A stretch of DNA of 45,731 nucleotides from CAZGOM01 sp964527265. Its GTDB lineage: Bacteria; Planctomycetota; Phycisphaerae; Phycisphaerales; Phycisphaeraceae. Under the pieces are notes generated by a model. The model saw nothing but the letters and a program-made list of their open reading frames with translations. It ran no database searches and had not been told where the DNA came from. Positions 33,014-41,571 of the stretch are shown one piece after another (position 1 is the stretch's first letter; each line of letters starts with the position of its first letter). The position numbers and the translations under genes were made by a program. Location of the stretch: positions 1 to 45,731 of the forward strand of contig CAZGOM010000028.1 in the NCBI GenBank assembly GCA_964527265.1. The letters run 5' to 3'.

Positions 33014-33796
33014 TCACCTGTTCGCCCGCTTGTCGATCGGCATCAGCAGCGTCGCGATGTTCTCGCAAAGCCGATCCCCCACGCGCCGATAGTCATCGTA
33101 ATACTTGGGAATATCCGCAATGATCGCTTCCGGGTTCCCCCCCGCCTGCGTCACAAATGCATCTTTCGCCCGCTTCGCCAGTTCCGCCTGGTTCCATTCA
33201 AAGTGGTACTGGAACGCATACGTCTTGTAGCCGATCTTAAACGCCTGCGTGCGGCATGATTTGCTTCCGCAGAAGCTCATCACACCCGGCGGCAACGCTG
33301 TCACTTCCTGCCCATGCAGGTGAAACTGCATCGTGTCCCACGGAATCCCCTGGTAAATCGTCTCCATCGTCCCGGGGAACACGATCTTCACATTGTGCCA
33401 GCCCACTTCAGGGTTGGGCTTCGGCTGCGGCGCGTCCGCCGGCGGCGTCTCGCCGGGCTTCACAGGGGGCACCGGCGTCATCATCGGGCCCACTTTCCCA
33501 CCATGCGCCACCGCAATCATCTGCGCACCCAGGCATATCCCCACCACCGGCAGGCCCACATCGTGCGCCTGCTTCAGGTAAGCGATCTCCTTGGCGATCC
33601 ACGGGTATTTCTCCCCTTCATCCACATTCTGCGGCCCACCCATGGAAAGCACGCCGTCCACATTGTCCAGGTCCGCCGGCAGCGGCTGACCCAGGTCCAG
33701 GCGGATGTAGCGCAGTTGATGGCCCTGATTGGCCAGGGTTTCGCCCAGGCGGCCGGGACCTTCTTCGGGATGGTGCTGGAAGACGACGATGCTCAT
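33014..33796 (-). CDS. class I glutamine amidotransferase (GMP synthase-like)
   Basis: 260 residues. The start at 33796 has AAGGA 8 nt upstream; a 165-nt in-frame extension lacks support. The triad of class I amidotransferases is present: nucleophile C88 in GICLGAQMIA, and H198/E200 in AFQYHFEWN. The oxyanion-type SMGGPQ lies near 51-56. There is no synthetase domain, so it is a stand-alone member like those acting on gamma-glutamyl compounds or unknown amides. A proline-rich insert (about 105-130: PVPPVKPGETPPADAPQPKPNP) interrupts the fold after the nucleophile helix. Substrate unknown. It is divergent from the zinc-ribbon gene at 33924. Confidence 0.88.
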   Translation of the reverse strand: MSIVVFQHHPEEGPGRLGETLANQGHQLRYIRLDLGQPLPADLDNVDGVLSMGGPQNVDEGEKYPWIAKEIAYLKQAHDVGLPVVGICLGAQMIAVAHGGKVGPMMTPVPPVKPGETPPADAPQPKPNPEVGWHNVKIVFPGTMETIYQGIPWDTMQFHLHGQEVTALPPGVMSFCGSKSCRTQAFKIGYKTYAFQYHFEWNQAELAKRAKDAFVTQAGGNPEAIIADIPKYYDDYRRVGDRLCENIATLLMPIDKRANR

Positions 33797-33923
33797 GGGA
33801 ATATCCTTGGACTTCCGAGGGGCTTGCGGGGCGGGATGAAAACCCGCCGATTTTGAGGCCGGGATTGTAACAAATCCTCTTCCAGCCACTATGATGTAGG
33901 CATCACATGCCGGGGATTTCCCT

Positions 33924-34784
33924 TTGACCACGCTCGCCTTCGCCGCCCTCACCTGCATCAAGTGCAGCTATCCGCTGCCGGGTTCAACGCCCGATGTCCA
34001 CTGCCCCGAATGCGGCGTCAGCGCGCTGCAAACCCTCGCGGCCAGAAATTTCACCGGCTTTGACCGTCGCTGGCTCGGCAGCATCAAGCGCGCCGTGGCC
34101 CTCTGCTTTGGCACGCAATTGACTCTCCTGTTTCTAACCTGGCTCTCGGTGGAGTACTTTGCTGCTCTGCTTAAGAATCCCAATGCCGACCCCGCTCTCC
34201 CCGAAGCCGTGACCGGTGCCCTGGTCATCCTTCTCACCTTCGCCAACGGCTGGGTTCTCTGGCGTTTGACGGGCACGGAGCCAAACGGCTTCCACAGCAC
34301 CGCTTCTCCGGCCAGGTGGCTTCTGCTTGCCGCAAACTTCCTGGCGCTCATCATCAGCACCCTCCTCCTTGGCGAGAGCATCAAGAGCGAATCCCGGTCC
34401 GTCCTGCTCTTGCCCCTCCAGCTCCTGCACTTTCCGTTCTCCTCCGCCGCGTTCAACGGCGCGTGCTACCTGATGGCCTGCCTGGCCCGCGCGGCGGGCC
34501 TGCGATGTCTGCGATCCGCGTTGCTCTGGATCCTGGCCGCATCCGTGTTTGCCGACCTGATGTCCTTCATATCCCTATGCTTCATCGCCGCCGTCATCTA
34601 TGGTAAACCCCTTCTCTCGGGCCACATGAGCATCACCCTCATGGCCCTTTCATCCTCTCTGGCCATGATCATCACCGTTGCCCTGCTGGTGGCCATGGCC
34701 TTCTTGTGGTTTGCCCTTCGCCGCGCCGCCAGGCGGCCCGCCGAAATCTCCGAACGCCCGGAAACCGCGCGGGCCACGCCATGA
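33924..34784 (+). CDS. polytopic membrane protein with N-terminal zinc ribbon
   Basis: 286 residues with a TTG start, supported by GGGGA upstream and by the matching context at the related gene at 36368. The ribbon is at residues 11-31: C11/C14 (TCIKCSYPLPG) and C28/C31 (HCPECG), followed by a Phe/Arg-rich linker and about six membrane helices to residue 260, ending in an Arg-rich tail. The ribbon resembles that of the LRR-type genes and of the protein at 36368. Function unknown. A role as a membrane sensor or as a chaperone-like redox or zinc reporter is only a guess. Confidence 0.75.
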   Translation: MTTLAFAALTCIKCSYPLPGSTPDVHCPECGVSALQTLAARNFTGFDRRWLGSIKRAVALCFGTQLTLLFLTWLSVEYFAALLKNPNADPALPEAVTGALVILLTFANGWVLWRLTGTEPNGFHSTASPARWLLLAANFLALIISTLLLGESIKSESRSVLLLPLQLLHFPFSSAAFNGACYLMACLARAAGLRCLRSALLWILAASVFADLMSFISLCFIAAVIYGKPLLSGHMSITLMALSSSLAMIITVALLVAMAFLWFALRRAARRPAEISERPETARATP

Positions 34785-34871
34785 CCAACACATCGAGCGC
34801 CTTTGCCCGCGCTCTGAGGCGGCCCCATCGTTTATCATTTTCAAGTTCACCTTGAACCAGAAAGGCCCCCC

Positions 34872-36182
34872 ATGATCCGTTTCTCAAATCCTTACGCAAA
34901 CCTCTCCGGCGGCCAATGGCTCAAGGGCAACCTCCACTGCCACTCCAATCGCAGCGACGGCTGGCGCACTCCCCAGGGCGTCATCGATGACTACGCCGCC
35001 CGCGGCTATGACTTCCTCATGCTCTCCGACCACGACATCTTGAGCGCACCCGCAGATTACGCCCAATGGAACCCGCGCGGCATGCTCCTCATCAGCGGCA
35101 ACGAAGTCTCCGCCGACGGCGTCCACATCCTCCACGTCGACGCCGACCGCCTCGTCCCCCCTCACAAAAACCGCCAGCAAGTCCTAAACGCCATCGAAAA
35201 CTCAAAGGGCTTCGCCGTCGTCGCACACCCAAACTGGACAAAATCATTCGACCACTGCCCCATGGAACGCCTCCTCAACTGGACCGGCTACCTCGGCATG
35301 GAAGTCTTCAACGGACTCGTCCAGTCCCACGCCGGTTCCGCCTACGCCTCCGACAAATGGGATCTCGCACTTACCTCAGGAAAACGCGTCTGGGCCTTCG
35401 CCAATGACGACAGCCACCACGGCACAACCGACACAGGCCTGGGCTGGAACGTCGTCTACGCCTACGAAAACTCCGTCAAAGGCATCATCGACGCCATGCG
35501 CGCCGGCCGCTTCTACGCCTCCACCGGCGTCACCATCCTCGATTTCCACGTCGACCGCGAATCCATCTCCATCACCACCAAAGACGCCCACCGCATCGCC
35601 GCCGTCATGGACAACGGCAAACGCTTCGACGTCGTCGACGCACCCAGCATGACCGTCAAACTTCGCCCCGACTCCGCCTATGTACGCTTCGAGTGCTACG
35701 GCGTCGGCGAACGCATGGCCTGGTCCCAACCCTTCTACGCCATGACCAAAGACTACATCCGCCAATGGCTCGTCTCCGACATCCAGCCCGGCCTCGCTCT
35801 CGCCAAAGCCCCACTCCAGCATCCCGACAACAAATCCCTCAACTGGCTCCCCATGACCCCCATTCCCGAAGGCCGCCCCGGCGACGGCTTCATGGATGTC
35901 CACGACCGCATGCAAAACCAGTCCGGCATCGTCTACCTCTCCGCCGTCATCCATTCCTCCAAACCCCAGACCGGCCAGATCTTCCTCGGCTACGACGGCC
36001 CCATCAAAGCCTGGTTCAATGGCGCACTCCTCTTCCACGGCCCAGGCGCCACCCCCGCCACCCCCGACAAAGCCGCCCTTTACGCCGACTTTAACCAAGG
36101 CGAAAACCGCCTCACCATCGCCCTCGACTCCAACGACAACAAAGCCTGGGGCATCTTCGCCCGCACCCAGCTCGACGAATAA
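34872..36182 (+). CDS. PHP-domain metal-dependent phosphoesterase with C-terminal beta domain
   Basis: 436 residues. The PHP metal site is complete: H22/H24 (GNLHCHSNRSDG), D29, D53/H54 (LSDHD), E78 (GNEVS), H119 (VAHPNW) and D180/H182 (ANDDSHHG). This is the polymerase-histidinol-phosphatase fold that hydrolyses phosphomonoesters or nucleotides with two or three metal ions. The C-terminal part (about 230-436) is beta-rich, with IFLGYDGPIKAWFNGALLFHGPG resembling a carbohydrate-binding jelly roll. No signal peptide is seen. Substrate unknown; the added sugar-binding-like domain suggests a glycan-linked phosphate. A hairpin repeat follows at 36218. Confidence 0.85.
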   Translation: MIRFSNPYANLSGGQWLKGNLHCHSNRSDGWRTPQGVIDDYAARGYDFLMLSDHDILSAPADYAQWNPRGMLLISGNEVSADGVHILHVDADRLVPPHKNRQQVLNAIENSKGFAVVAHPNWTKSFDHCPMERLLNWTGYLGMEVFNGLVQSHAGSAYASDKWDLALTSGKRVWAFANDDSHHGTTDTGLGWNVVYAYENSVKGIIDAMRAGRFYASTGVTILDFHVDRESISITTKDAHRIAAVMDNGKRFDVVDAPSMTVKLRPDSAYVRFECYGVGERMAWSQPFYAMTKDYIRQWLVSDIQPGLALAKAPLQHPDNKSLNWLPMTPIPEGRPGDGFMDVHDRMQNQSGIVYLSAVIHSSKPQTGQIFLGYDGPIKAWFNGALLFHGPGATPATPDKAALYADFNQGENRLTIALDSNDNKAWGIFARTQLDE

Positions 36183-36217
36183 CCCTCATTTCCAGGTGAT
36201 ACATTTCCGGGTGGCAC

Positions 36218-36255
36218 GGCACGCCCCGAAGGCGTGCTGTGTCTTGCCCGCGCCA
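36218..36255 (+). repeat. hairpin repeat, copy B
   Basis: GCACGCC/GGCGTGC (36220-36226 with 36232-36238), extended by a G-U and a C-G pair, then TGTCTTGCCCGCG. It aligns to copy A (13313-13345) at roughly 27 of 33 positions including the loop CCGAA/CGAAG and the tail. Confidence 0.5.
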
Positions 36256-36367
36256 ACCAATCTCACGCACCCATCAAAAGATGAATGCCACCCCCTCCCT
36301 ATCTCTCCATTCAAAATTCACCACTCACCCCATTCCCCTAAAATACCCCCACACCCTGGGGATTCCC

Positions 36368-37912
36368 GTGACCCATCCCACCACGCCCACATCCTCTCCC
36401 ATCCCCGACTCCCTCACCTGCGCCTCCTGCGGCTACTTCTTACGCACTTTGGCCCCCGATGCCAACTGCCCTGAATGCGGCACGCCTATCTCCCAAAGCC
36501 TTCAGCCCCGCGGCGCGGCGCGCTTTGGAACCCGCTGGCACACCTGCTTCCGCTTTGCTCTGATCTTCTGGGCGCTCACCCTCTTCCCCCTCGCAGCTCA
36601 GTTTGCTGACTGGTCTGTCTATCACGCAATCAGGGAACACCAAACCCCGCAAACCCACTACCATCCCAACCTGTCGTGGTTGATGTACACCATCAACGGC
36701 ATCCTTAAGTACATCGCCCTGCTGGCTCTGGTCTTGTGCTTCCTGCTCCCTCACTTAGCAGACAAACGCCGCACGCTGAGCACCGCCGTGCTCCACACAT
36801 TGCGGGTCTCCGTCTTCTGCATCCTCTTATATCTCCTGTTCCATGTCGCCATCTGGACGTTTGGCGGTTTGGGCGCTGTCGGTGAATTCCTCCGAATCTA
36901 TCCCCTGGCTTACTCCCTTTTTTCAGCCATCTGTGTCGGCTATGCCGTCCTTTTCTTGAGTCTGCCGCACATCCTGGATATTAAAGTTTGCGCTAAAACC
37001 ATCCTGTTTTTCCTGGCCTCGCTGGGTGCCGCCGTGTTTCTCGCCGTGGTCGACATTCTTGGCGCGCTGGATCAGTACGGGCTCTTTAACCATGACGATC
37101 TCGGCTGCATCATCTTGTTCATATGCCATCTCTGGCTTCTGATCGTCGCTGTCTATGCGATCATCAAATCCTCTGCCACGCCCTTTCGGCACGCCGCACA
37201 CGATCACGCCTTCCCGACATTTCATAGCCTTATGCGCTTTGATGCCCGCTGGCTTGCCTGCTTGTGCGCCGCGTTACTTTTCTGGGCCGTCAACCTTCTT
37301 ATTTTCCTGGGATTGCGCCTTTCCTCCTTTCCGAAATTTCAGGATTTGATCTCGCAGTGGATGTTATGCAATCGCACGCTCCGATGGCTCGGCGCCTTTG
37401 GCGTTTTATGGATGCTCACGACACTGGATCCAGCTGCGCGTCCAAGCGCCATGCATACGTTAAAGCGCTGGACCATTCGCCTTGCCGCGTTTGTCCCTGT
37501 CGTCTACGAGTGCGCCCGCGAATATGTTTTATACTCCGGAAACATCACAGCTTTGATTGCTTTTGACCGGAAATTTTTTGCCTTTGATGTCCTTCGCTAC
37601 TTCGGGCTCTTCGTCTACCTCGCCCTTCCACTCGCGCTGGCCAGAAAACTTCAAATCAATCTCACCCTCAGATCCGCCGTGCTCTGGGGTACTCTTTCCA
37701 TCTTGATTATCCTGCCCATCCTCTATCGCGCGTCGGAAAGCCTGGAGCGCCTCCTGCAGCCAGGCGTCTTTCTACCCGCTAACTTCAAGCCTTACCCCGT
37801 CCTGGACATGATCTCCTCCGTAACCAGCATGCTGCTCGCTGGCTATGTCCTCGTCGAGGCCTCCCTCGCACTGGCGCAAAAGCGCCGGGCGCATCTCGAT
37901 ACCCTTGCATAG
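36368..37912 (+). CDS. large polytopic membrane protein with N-terminal zinc ribbon
   Basis: 514 residues. The GTG start at 36368 follows GGGGATTCCC, the same leader as before the TTG start of the 33924 gene (GGGGATTTCCC), which fixes the choice over a 129-nt extension. Ribbon with TCASCGYFLRTLAPDANCPECG (two Cys pairs in the first 40 residues), then ten or so membrane helices through residue 500. It is a longer relative of the 33924 protein with two helical blocks. Function unknown. It is convergent with the MscS gene (14 bp apart). Confidence 0.75.
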   Translation: MTHPTTPTSSPIPDSLTCASCGYFLRTLAPDANCPECGTPISQSLQPRGAARFGTRWHTCFRFALIFWALTLFPLAAQFADWSVYHAIREHQTPQTHYHPNLSWLMYTINGILKYIALLALVLCFLLPHLADKRRTLSTAVLHTLRVSVFCILLYLLFHVAIWTFGGLGAVGEFLRIYPLAYSLFSAICVGYAVLFLSLPHILDIKVCAKTILFFLASLGAAVFLAVVDILGALDQYGLFNHDDLGCIILFICHLWLLIVAVYAIIKSSATPFRHAAHDHAFPTFHSLMRFDARWLACLCAALLFWAVNLLIFLGLRLSSFPKFQDLISQWMLCNRTLRWLGAFGVLWMLTTLDPAARPSAMHTLKRWTIRLAAFVPVVYECAREYVLYSGNITALIAFDRKFFAFDVLRYFGLFVYLALPLALARKLQINLTLRSAVLWGTLSILIILPILYRASESLERLLQPGVFLPANFKPYPVLDMISSVTSMLLAGYVLVEASLALAQKRRAHLDTLA

Positions 37913-37926
37913 CCCGCCCCACACCC

Positions 37927-39702
37927 TCACCCCAGTTCCGGCAGTTTCCCCGGCGCAGGCTTGCCCTTCTCCCATTCACCCGCGGGCGAAATGCCTCGCG
38001 CTGCTTCGACGCCCTTTTGCCGCGCCGCTGCTTCTTCCGCCGACCATTCCACCTTCGCCGCCGCCTGGCTTCCGGCCGCCGGCACCGCCTGCCCCGGCAG
38101 GTAAATCTCCAGGCTCCGCGCCAGCCTCAAAATATCCATCACCAGCCGCTCGCGCTCGCGAAACTCCGTCGTCCCGTCCATCACATCAAATCCCACCGAA
38201 ATCACCAACTCATAAGCCCCCGCAAGGATGTTGTTCACCCACACCTCATACCCCTCCTTGCGGGTGTAAGGATGGTTGCGGATCAGCTCCCGAACGCCTG
38301 CCGTGAACGCCATTAATTGTTGAGGCGTCGTGTCATTCTTCAGGTTGATCAACGTCCGCCACCGCCGAAACCGCCGGCTCCCAAAGTTATTCACCTCGGC
38401 ATTAATCAAGTTCGCATTGGGCAATGTCACCTGCGAATCATCAAACGTCCGGATGCGCGTCGACCTGAAACCCACTTCCTCGATCTCACCCTCCGTCGCG
38501 CCGATCTTCACCCAATCGCCCACCATGAATGGACGGTCAAAAAACACCGTCACCGAACCAAACAAGTTCCTGATCGAATCCTGCGCAGCAAGCGAAATCG
38601 CCAAACCCGCAATACCCAGACCCGCCAGCCAACCCGTGATATCCATCCCAAACACGTTCTGCGCCACCACCAGCGAAAACACGATCACCAGGAAAATCCG
38701 CAGTGTCTTCCTCACCAGCGGCACCACCTGGTCGTCCAGCTTGTTTTCCGTCTTCTCCGCCAGCTTCCGCATGATGGCGTCCAGCACATCCACCAGGTTG
38801 TACATCAGCCAGCCCACCGCCAGGATGTACAAAAACAGCATCGCCGAATCCGTCACATCATGCAGCTTTGGCTCGATGTAAATCATCTGCAAGCCCACGG
38901 ACATGCCGATCGCTACGATCACCAGGCTCGCCGGTGCCGCCGTGTTCTGTACCGCGATCCCCCGCAGCGGCGCACCTTTTTCACGAATTTTCTGCCCCAC
39001 CTTCGACAGCGTCGCCTGCACGATCTTCCCCACGATCACACCGCAAAGGATCGCCGCCAGCAGCCCGCCCCATCCCAGCATCGATGTCCTCAAAAAGCTC
39101 GGCCCAAGCAGCGTCACCATCCGCCCGTCATCCACCACATACTTGGGCGGCAGATCCCGCACCGCGTCATACAGTTTCCCGATGTTGTCCACCGTCTGCG
39201 TTGCAAACACCCACTTCCCCGAACCATCTTTCACCAGCATGATCCGCGGGTCCACGCTTGCCGGGATCTTCTGCTTCAGCCAGTCATGCGCCTTGTTGCG
39301 TGGAAAGTACCGGTACCGGTCGATCGCTGTCCGCGCCACTTCCCCCGCGTCGGGCAAGTCCGCCGCCTTCACTTCCCCGATCCGGTCCAATATTCCCAGA
39401 AGCTGCTCCGCCAGCACCATTTTGTCCGCTTTGGAATCCGTTGGCCCCAGGCATGCCGCCGCGTCCAGCGCCGCGCGGTCGTCGTTGTTGCGCGCCCGCT
39501 CCATCGCCTTCAAAAACGTAAACATCGTCTCCCGCGGGCTGTCCATCCCCGGCGGCACTGCCGCGCTCGGCTGCGTTGCCGCAGCAGCGGCCACAGGCTC
39601 CGCTCCCCCCTCCTGCGCCAGTACAAATCCTGACGCGCCCAGCCCGCACCACAACCACACCACCATCGCCACAACCACCACAAATCGCTTGCATATCATC
39701 AT
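37927..39702 (-). CDS. mechanosensitive channel, MscS family, with extracytoplasmic N-terminal domain
   Basis: 591 residues. A signal-like helix (about 5-28) is followed by a Ala/Pro-rich linker and a globular extracytoplasmic domain (about 50-190). Then come membrane helices and the MscS core: pore-lining TM3 and beta domain in LGIAGLAISLAAQDSIRNLFGSVTVFFDRPFMVGDWV, and GEIEEVGFRSTRIRTFDDSQVTLPN. MscS channels open under membrane tension and release solutes during osmotic downshock. The core is about 290 residues, so this is a long form. AAGGA precedes the start. The C-terminus is a charged extension. Confidence 0.92.
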   Translation of the reverse strand: MMICKRFVVVVAMVVWLWCGLGASGFVLAQEGGAEPVAAAAATQPSAAVPPGMDSPRETMFTFLKAMERARNNDDRAALDAAACLGPTDSKADKMVLAEQLLGILDRIGEVKAADLPDAGEVARTAIDRYRYFPRNKAHDWLKQKIPASVDPRIMLVKDGSGKWVFATQTVDNIGKLYDAVRDLPPKYVVDDGRMVTLLGPSFLRTSMLGWGGLLAAILCGVIVGKIVQATLSKVGQKIREKGAPLRGIAVQNTAAPASLVIVAIGMSVGLQMIYIEPKLHDVTDSAMLFLYILAVGWLMYNLVDVLDAIMRKLAEKTENKLDDQVVPLVRKTLRIFLVIVFSLVVAQNVFGMDITGWLAGLGIAGLAISLAAQDSIRNLFGSVTVFFDRPFMVGDWVKIGATEGEIEEVGFRSTRIRTFDDSQVTLPNANLINAEVNNFGSRRFRRWRTLINLKNDTTPQQLMAFTAGVRELIRNHPYTRKEGYEVWVNNILAGAYELVISVGFDVMDGTTEFRERERLVMDILRLARSLEIYLPGQAVPAAGSQAAAKVEWSAEEAAARQKGVEAARGISPAGEWEKGKPAPGKLPELG

Positions 39703-39802
39703 TTATGTCCTTTTCCAGTCCCCGTTGTCGACCTCTGTCAAAAATTCAGATTCTTCATTCCCTCTCCCAATCCCCTCCCTTTCAAGCACACGTTAATTTA
39801 GC

Positions 39803-40549
39803 ATGGCTCTCATGAAATATCTGATTCCCCTTTCAATCACCGCCCTCCTCTGCGCCGCCGCCTTCGCCGCCGATCCCCCCGCCTCCCAACCCGCAACACA
39901 GCCGTCCACCCAGCCCGCCACCGAAACAGACGCCGCCAAGCTCACCGCCCTCGCCGACAAGCTCCCCGGCATCAAGGTCGATCTCAAAAACAAAACCGTC
40001 GACCTCCAAGCCATCGTCGCCACACCCGACGCCAAATGGCTCGAACTCCTCGTCTGCACCAAAGGCACCCGCGAATACGAAGCCATCATGACCGTCACCG
40101 CCCGCCCCACCCACGTCCACCTCGCCCTCCTCATGATCGGCATGGAACCCGGTGCCCCCATGCAATGGCTCAACCAGGGCGAAGGCAAGCCCATCAAAGT
40201 CGTCCCCGCCTCCGGCTCAAAAATCAAAATCACCCTTCTCTACGAAAAAGACGGCAAACAAGTCGAAATCCCCGCCAACGAATGGGTCCTCGACGCCCAG
40301 ACTAAAAAAACCCTCCCCGACGACATCTGGCTCTTTGCCGGCTCCCGCATGAACAACGATCCCAACAACAAGATGTACTACGCCGACGCCTCCGGCGCCG
40401 TCATCACCCTCGTCAACTTCGGCGACGACCTCCTCACCCGCCCAAACAACAACACCAACAACGATGGCAACGACCACTTCGCCGTCAACCCCGCCGCCAT
40501 TCCCCCCAAAGACACCAAAGTCACCATCCGCCTCCAACCCGCCAAGTAG
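39803..40549 (+). CDS. secreted YdjY-domain protein
   Basis: 248 residues. Signal peptide (about 1-22, AAFA) then a Thr/Pro/Gln-rich linker with SQPATQPSTQPATE, then the YdjY domain (about 45-248): LPGIKVDLKNKTVDLQAIVA, LELLVCTKGTREYEAIMTVTARPTHVHLALLMIGMEPG, DIWLFAGSRM, MYYADASGAVITLVNFGDDLL. YdjY domains are common in planctomycetes as exported proteins of unknown function. The ATG at 39803 is used; an in-frame ATG 9 nt later is also possible. It stands between the MscS gene (divergent) and a convergent small membrane protein. Confidence 0.85.
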   Translation: MALMKYLIPLSITALLCAAAFAADPPASQPATQPSTQPATETDAAKLTALADKLPGIKVDLKNKTVDLQAIVATPDAKWLELLVCTKGTREYEAIMTVTARPTHVHLALLMIGMEPGAPMQWLNQGEGKPIKVVPASGSKIKITLLYEKDGKQVEIPANEWVLDAQTKKTLPDDIWLFAGSRMNNDPNNKMYYADASGAVITLVNFGDDLLTRPNNNTNNDGNDHFAVNPAAIPPKDTKVTIRLQPAK

Positions 40550-40570
40550 TTCCGCTAAGTAATTCCCACC

Positions 40571-40602
40571 AAAAAATAAGGCAGGCAACCTAATTGCCTG
40601 CC
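40571..40602 (-). terminator. intrinsic terminator of the small membrane protein gene
   Basis: GGCAGGCAA (40580-40588) pairs perfectly with TTGCCTGCC (40594-40602). Read on the - strand it is followed by TTATTTTTT. It lies 60 bp past the - strand stop at 40663 and just after the convergent YdjY stop. Confidence 0.82.
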
Positions 40603-40662
40603 ACCCAACAACTTCGATCTATAACCAGACCCCAGACCTTGAACCCCAGACCCCTACCCTAC

Positions 40663-41118
40663 TCAGCTCTGATCGCTTCTAAACCCCGGCACCGCTCCCG
40701 TGATATTCACAAACTTGATGTACGAAACCTTCTTGTCCTGCCCGATCCCCACAATCACCACCGTGTCACTCTGGTGCGGCGTATAAGGCACAATCGGCCC
40801 GCGGCTCGCAAGAATATAGTGCAACTCCTGCGTCACTCCCAACTCACCATTAGTCTGCATCTGACGCACCGACGTCGTCGCGTTCGGCTTGCCCATCCGC
40901 TCATAAGCCTGCTCCGCCGAATCACCGCGGCTTAAAAGCTGCCCCGCCAGAATCAAACGCTTCGCATCCGCCTCCTGCATCCGATATGCAAACGCCTGCT
41001 GCGTCGGCGCCAGCGCCTTCTCCTGTGTCTTGCTGAAGATCGCAAGCATCCCCGCACCCAGTGTCAGGGCCAGGGCCACAAGGGCCAATCCTTCGATCAT
41101 CCCGCCGTGTTTTCGCAT
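40663..41118 (-). CDS. small single-pass membrane protein, unknown function
   Basis: 151 residues; start at 41118 with GGGAGGG upstream (the open frame extends 174 nt further without support). One N-terminal helix (about 6-28), then a 120-residue polar domain. The stretch AEQAYERMGKPNATTSVRQMQTNGELGVTQELHYIL followed by VVIVGIGQDKKVSYIKFV loosely resembles the BamE/SmpA-type fold (helix-helix, GKP, beta strands), but there is no lipobox and I do not assign it. It has its own terminator. Confidence 0.7.
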   Translation of the reverse strand: MRKHGGMIEGLALVALALTLGAGMLAIFSKTQEKALAPTQQAFAYRMQEADAKRLILAGQLLSRGDSAEQAYERMGKPNATTSVRQMQTNGELGVTQELHYILASRGPIVPYTPHQSDTVVIVGIGQDKKVSYIKFVNITGAVPGFRSDQS

Positions 41119-41341
41119 ATAAACGCCCTCCCGGAAAAAGAGAAAACCACCGGTCTTCTGTTCAATCAAGGCATGGATTGAATCTTGCCACGAATCCTCA
41201 GACGACCGGCTGAAATGTCTACCTTCAACACAGACGCATGATGCCTGCACATGTTCCACATAATCATACGCACCACCACTTCCCCGGTTCAAGTTTTATA
41301 CGCGCCTATTTGACGCGGAACAAACCCTGAATTTAAAGCGC

Positions 41342-41364
41342 AGTGCCATACACTTGGCACTTTT
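41342..41364 (+). other. hairpin with T-run in the region upstream of ychF
   Basis: AGTGCCA (41342-41348) pairs with TGGCACT (41355-41361), followed by TTTT. It has the form of an intrinsic terminator on the + strand, but no + strand gene precedes it. It lies about 30 bp before a Fur-box-like site and next to a consensus TTGACA (41366-41371). Confidence 0.45.
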
Positions 41365-41391
41365 CTTGACATTCATATTCAAGTAATTGCA

Positions 41392-41410
41392 ACTGATACT
41401 CAATATCTCA
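41392..41410. promoter_or_regulatory. Fur-box-like site upstream of ychF
   Basis: ACTGATACTCAATATCTCA shares the 11-mer TGATACTCAAT with the site before efeO and matches the 7-1-7 Fur consensus at 11 of 14 positions. It lies about 160 bp before the ychF ATG. No clear -10 was found. Confidence 0.4.
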
Positions 41411-41571
41411 ACCAAGTCGCCAGCCCCGCCTCAACTCTTCCTCCCTAACCCATCCCTCGTCCCTTATCCCTTTCCCTCCACCTTTCCTCCCCCGTCTGGT
41501 GATTTGTTCCGCATTCAAGTACCATGGAGCGCCTTTTTCCCAAGCCGCCTCCGCATTCTCAAGGACCCGCC

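Noticed and set aside
41355..41371. Sigma-54-like TGGCAC-N5-TTGA
   Set aside because: The essential GC of the -12 element is GA here, and the sequence is already part of a hairpin and next to a normal TTGACA.
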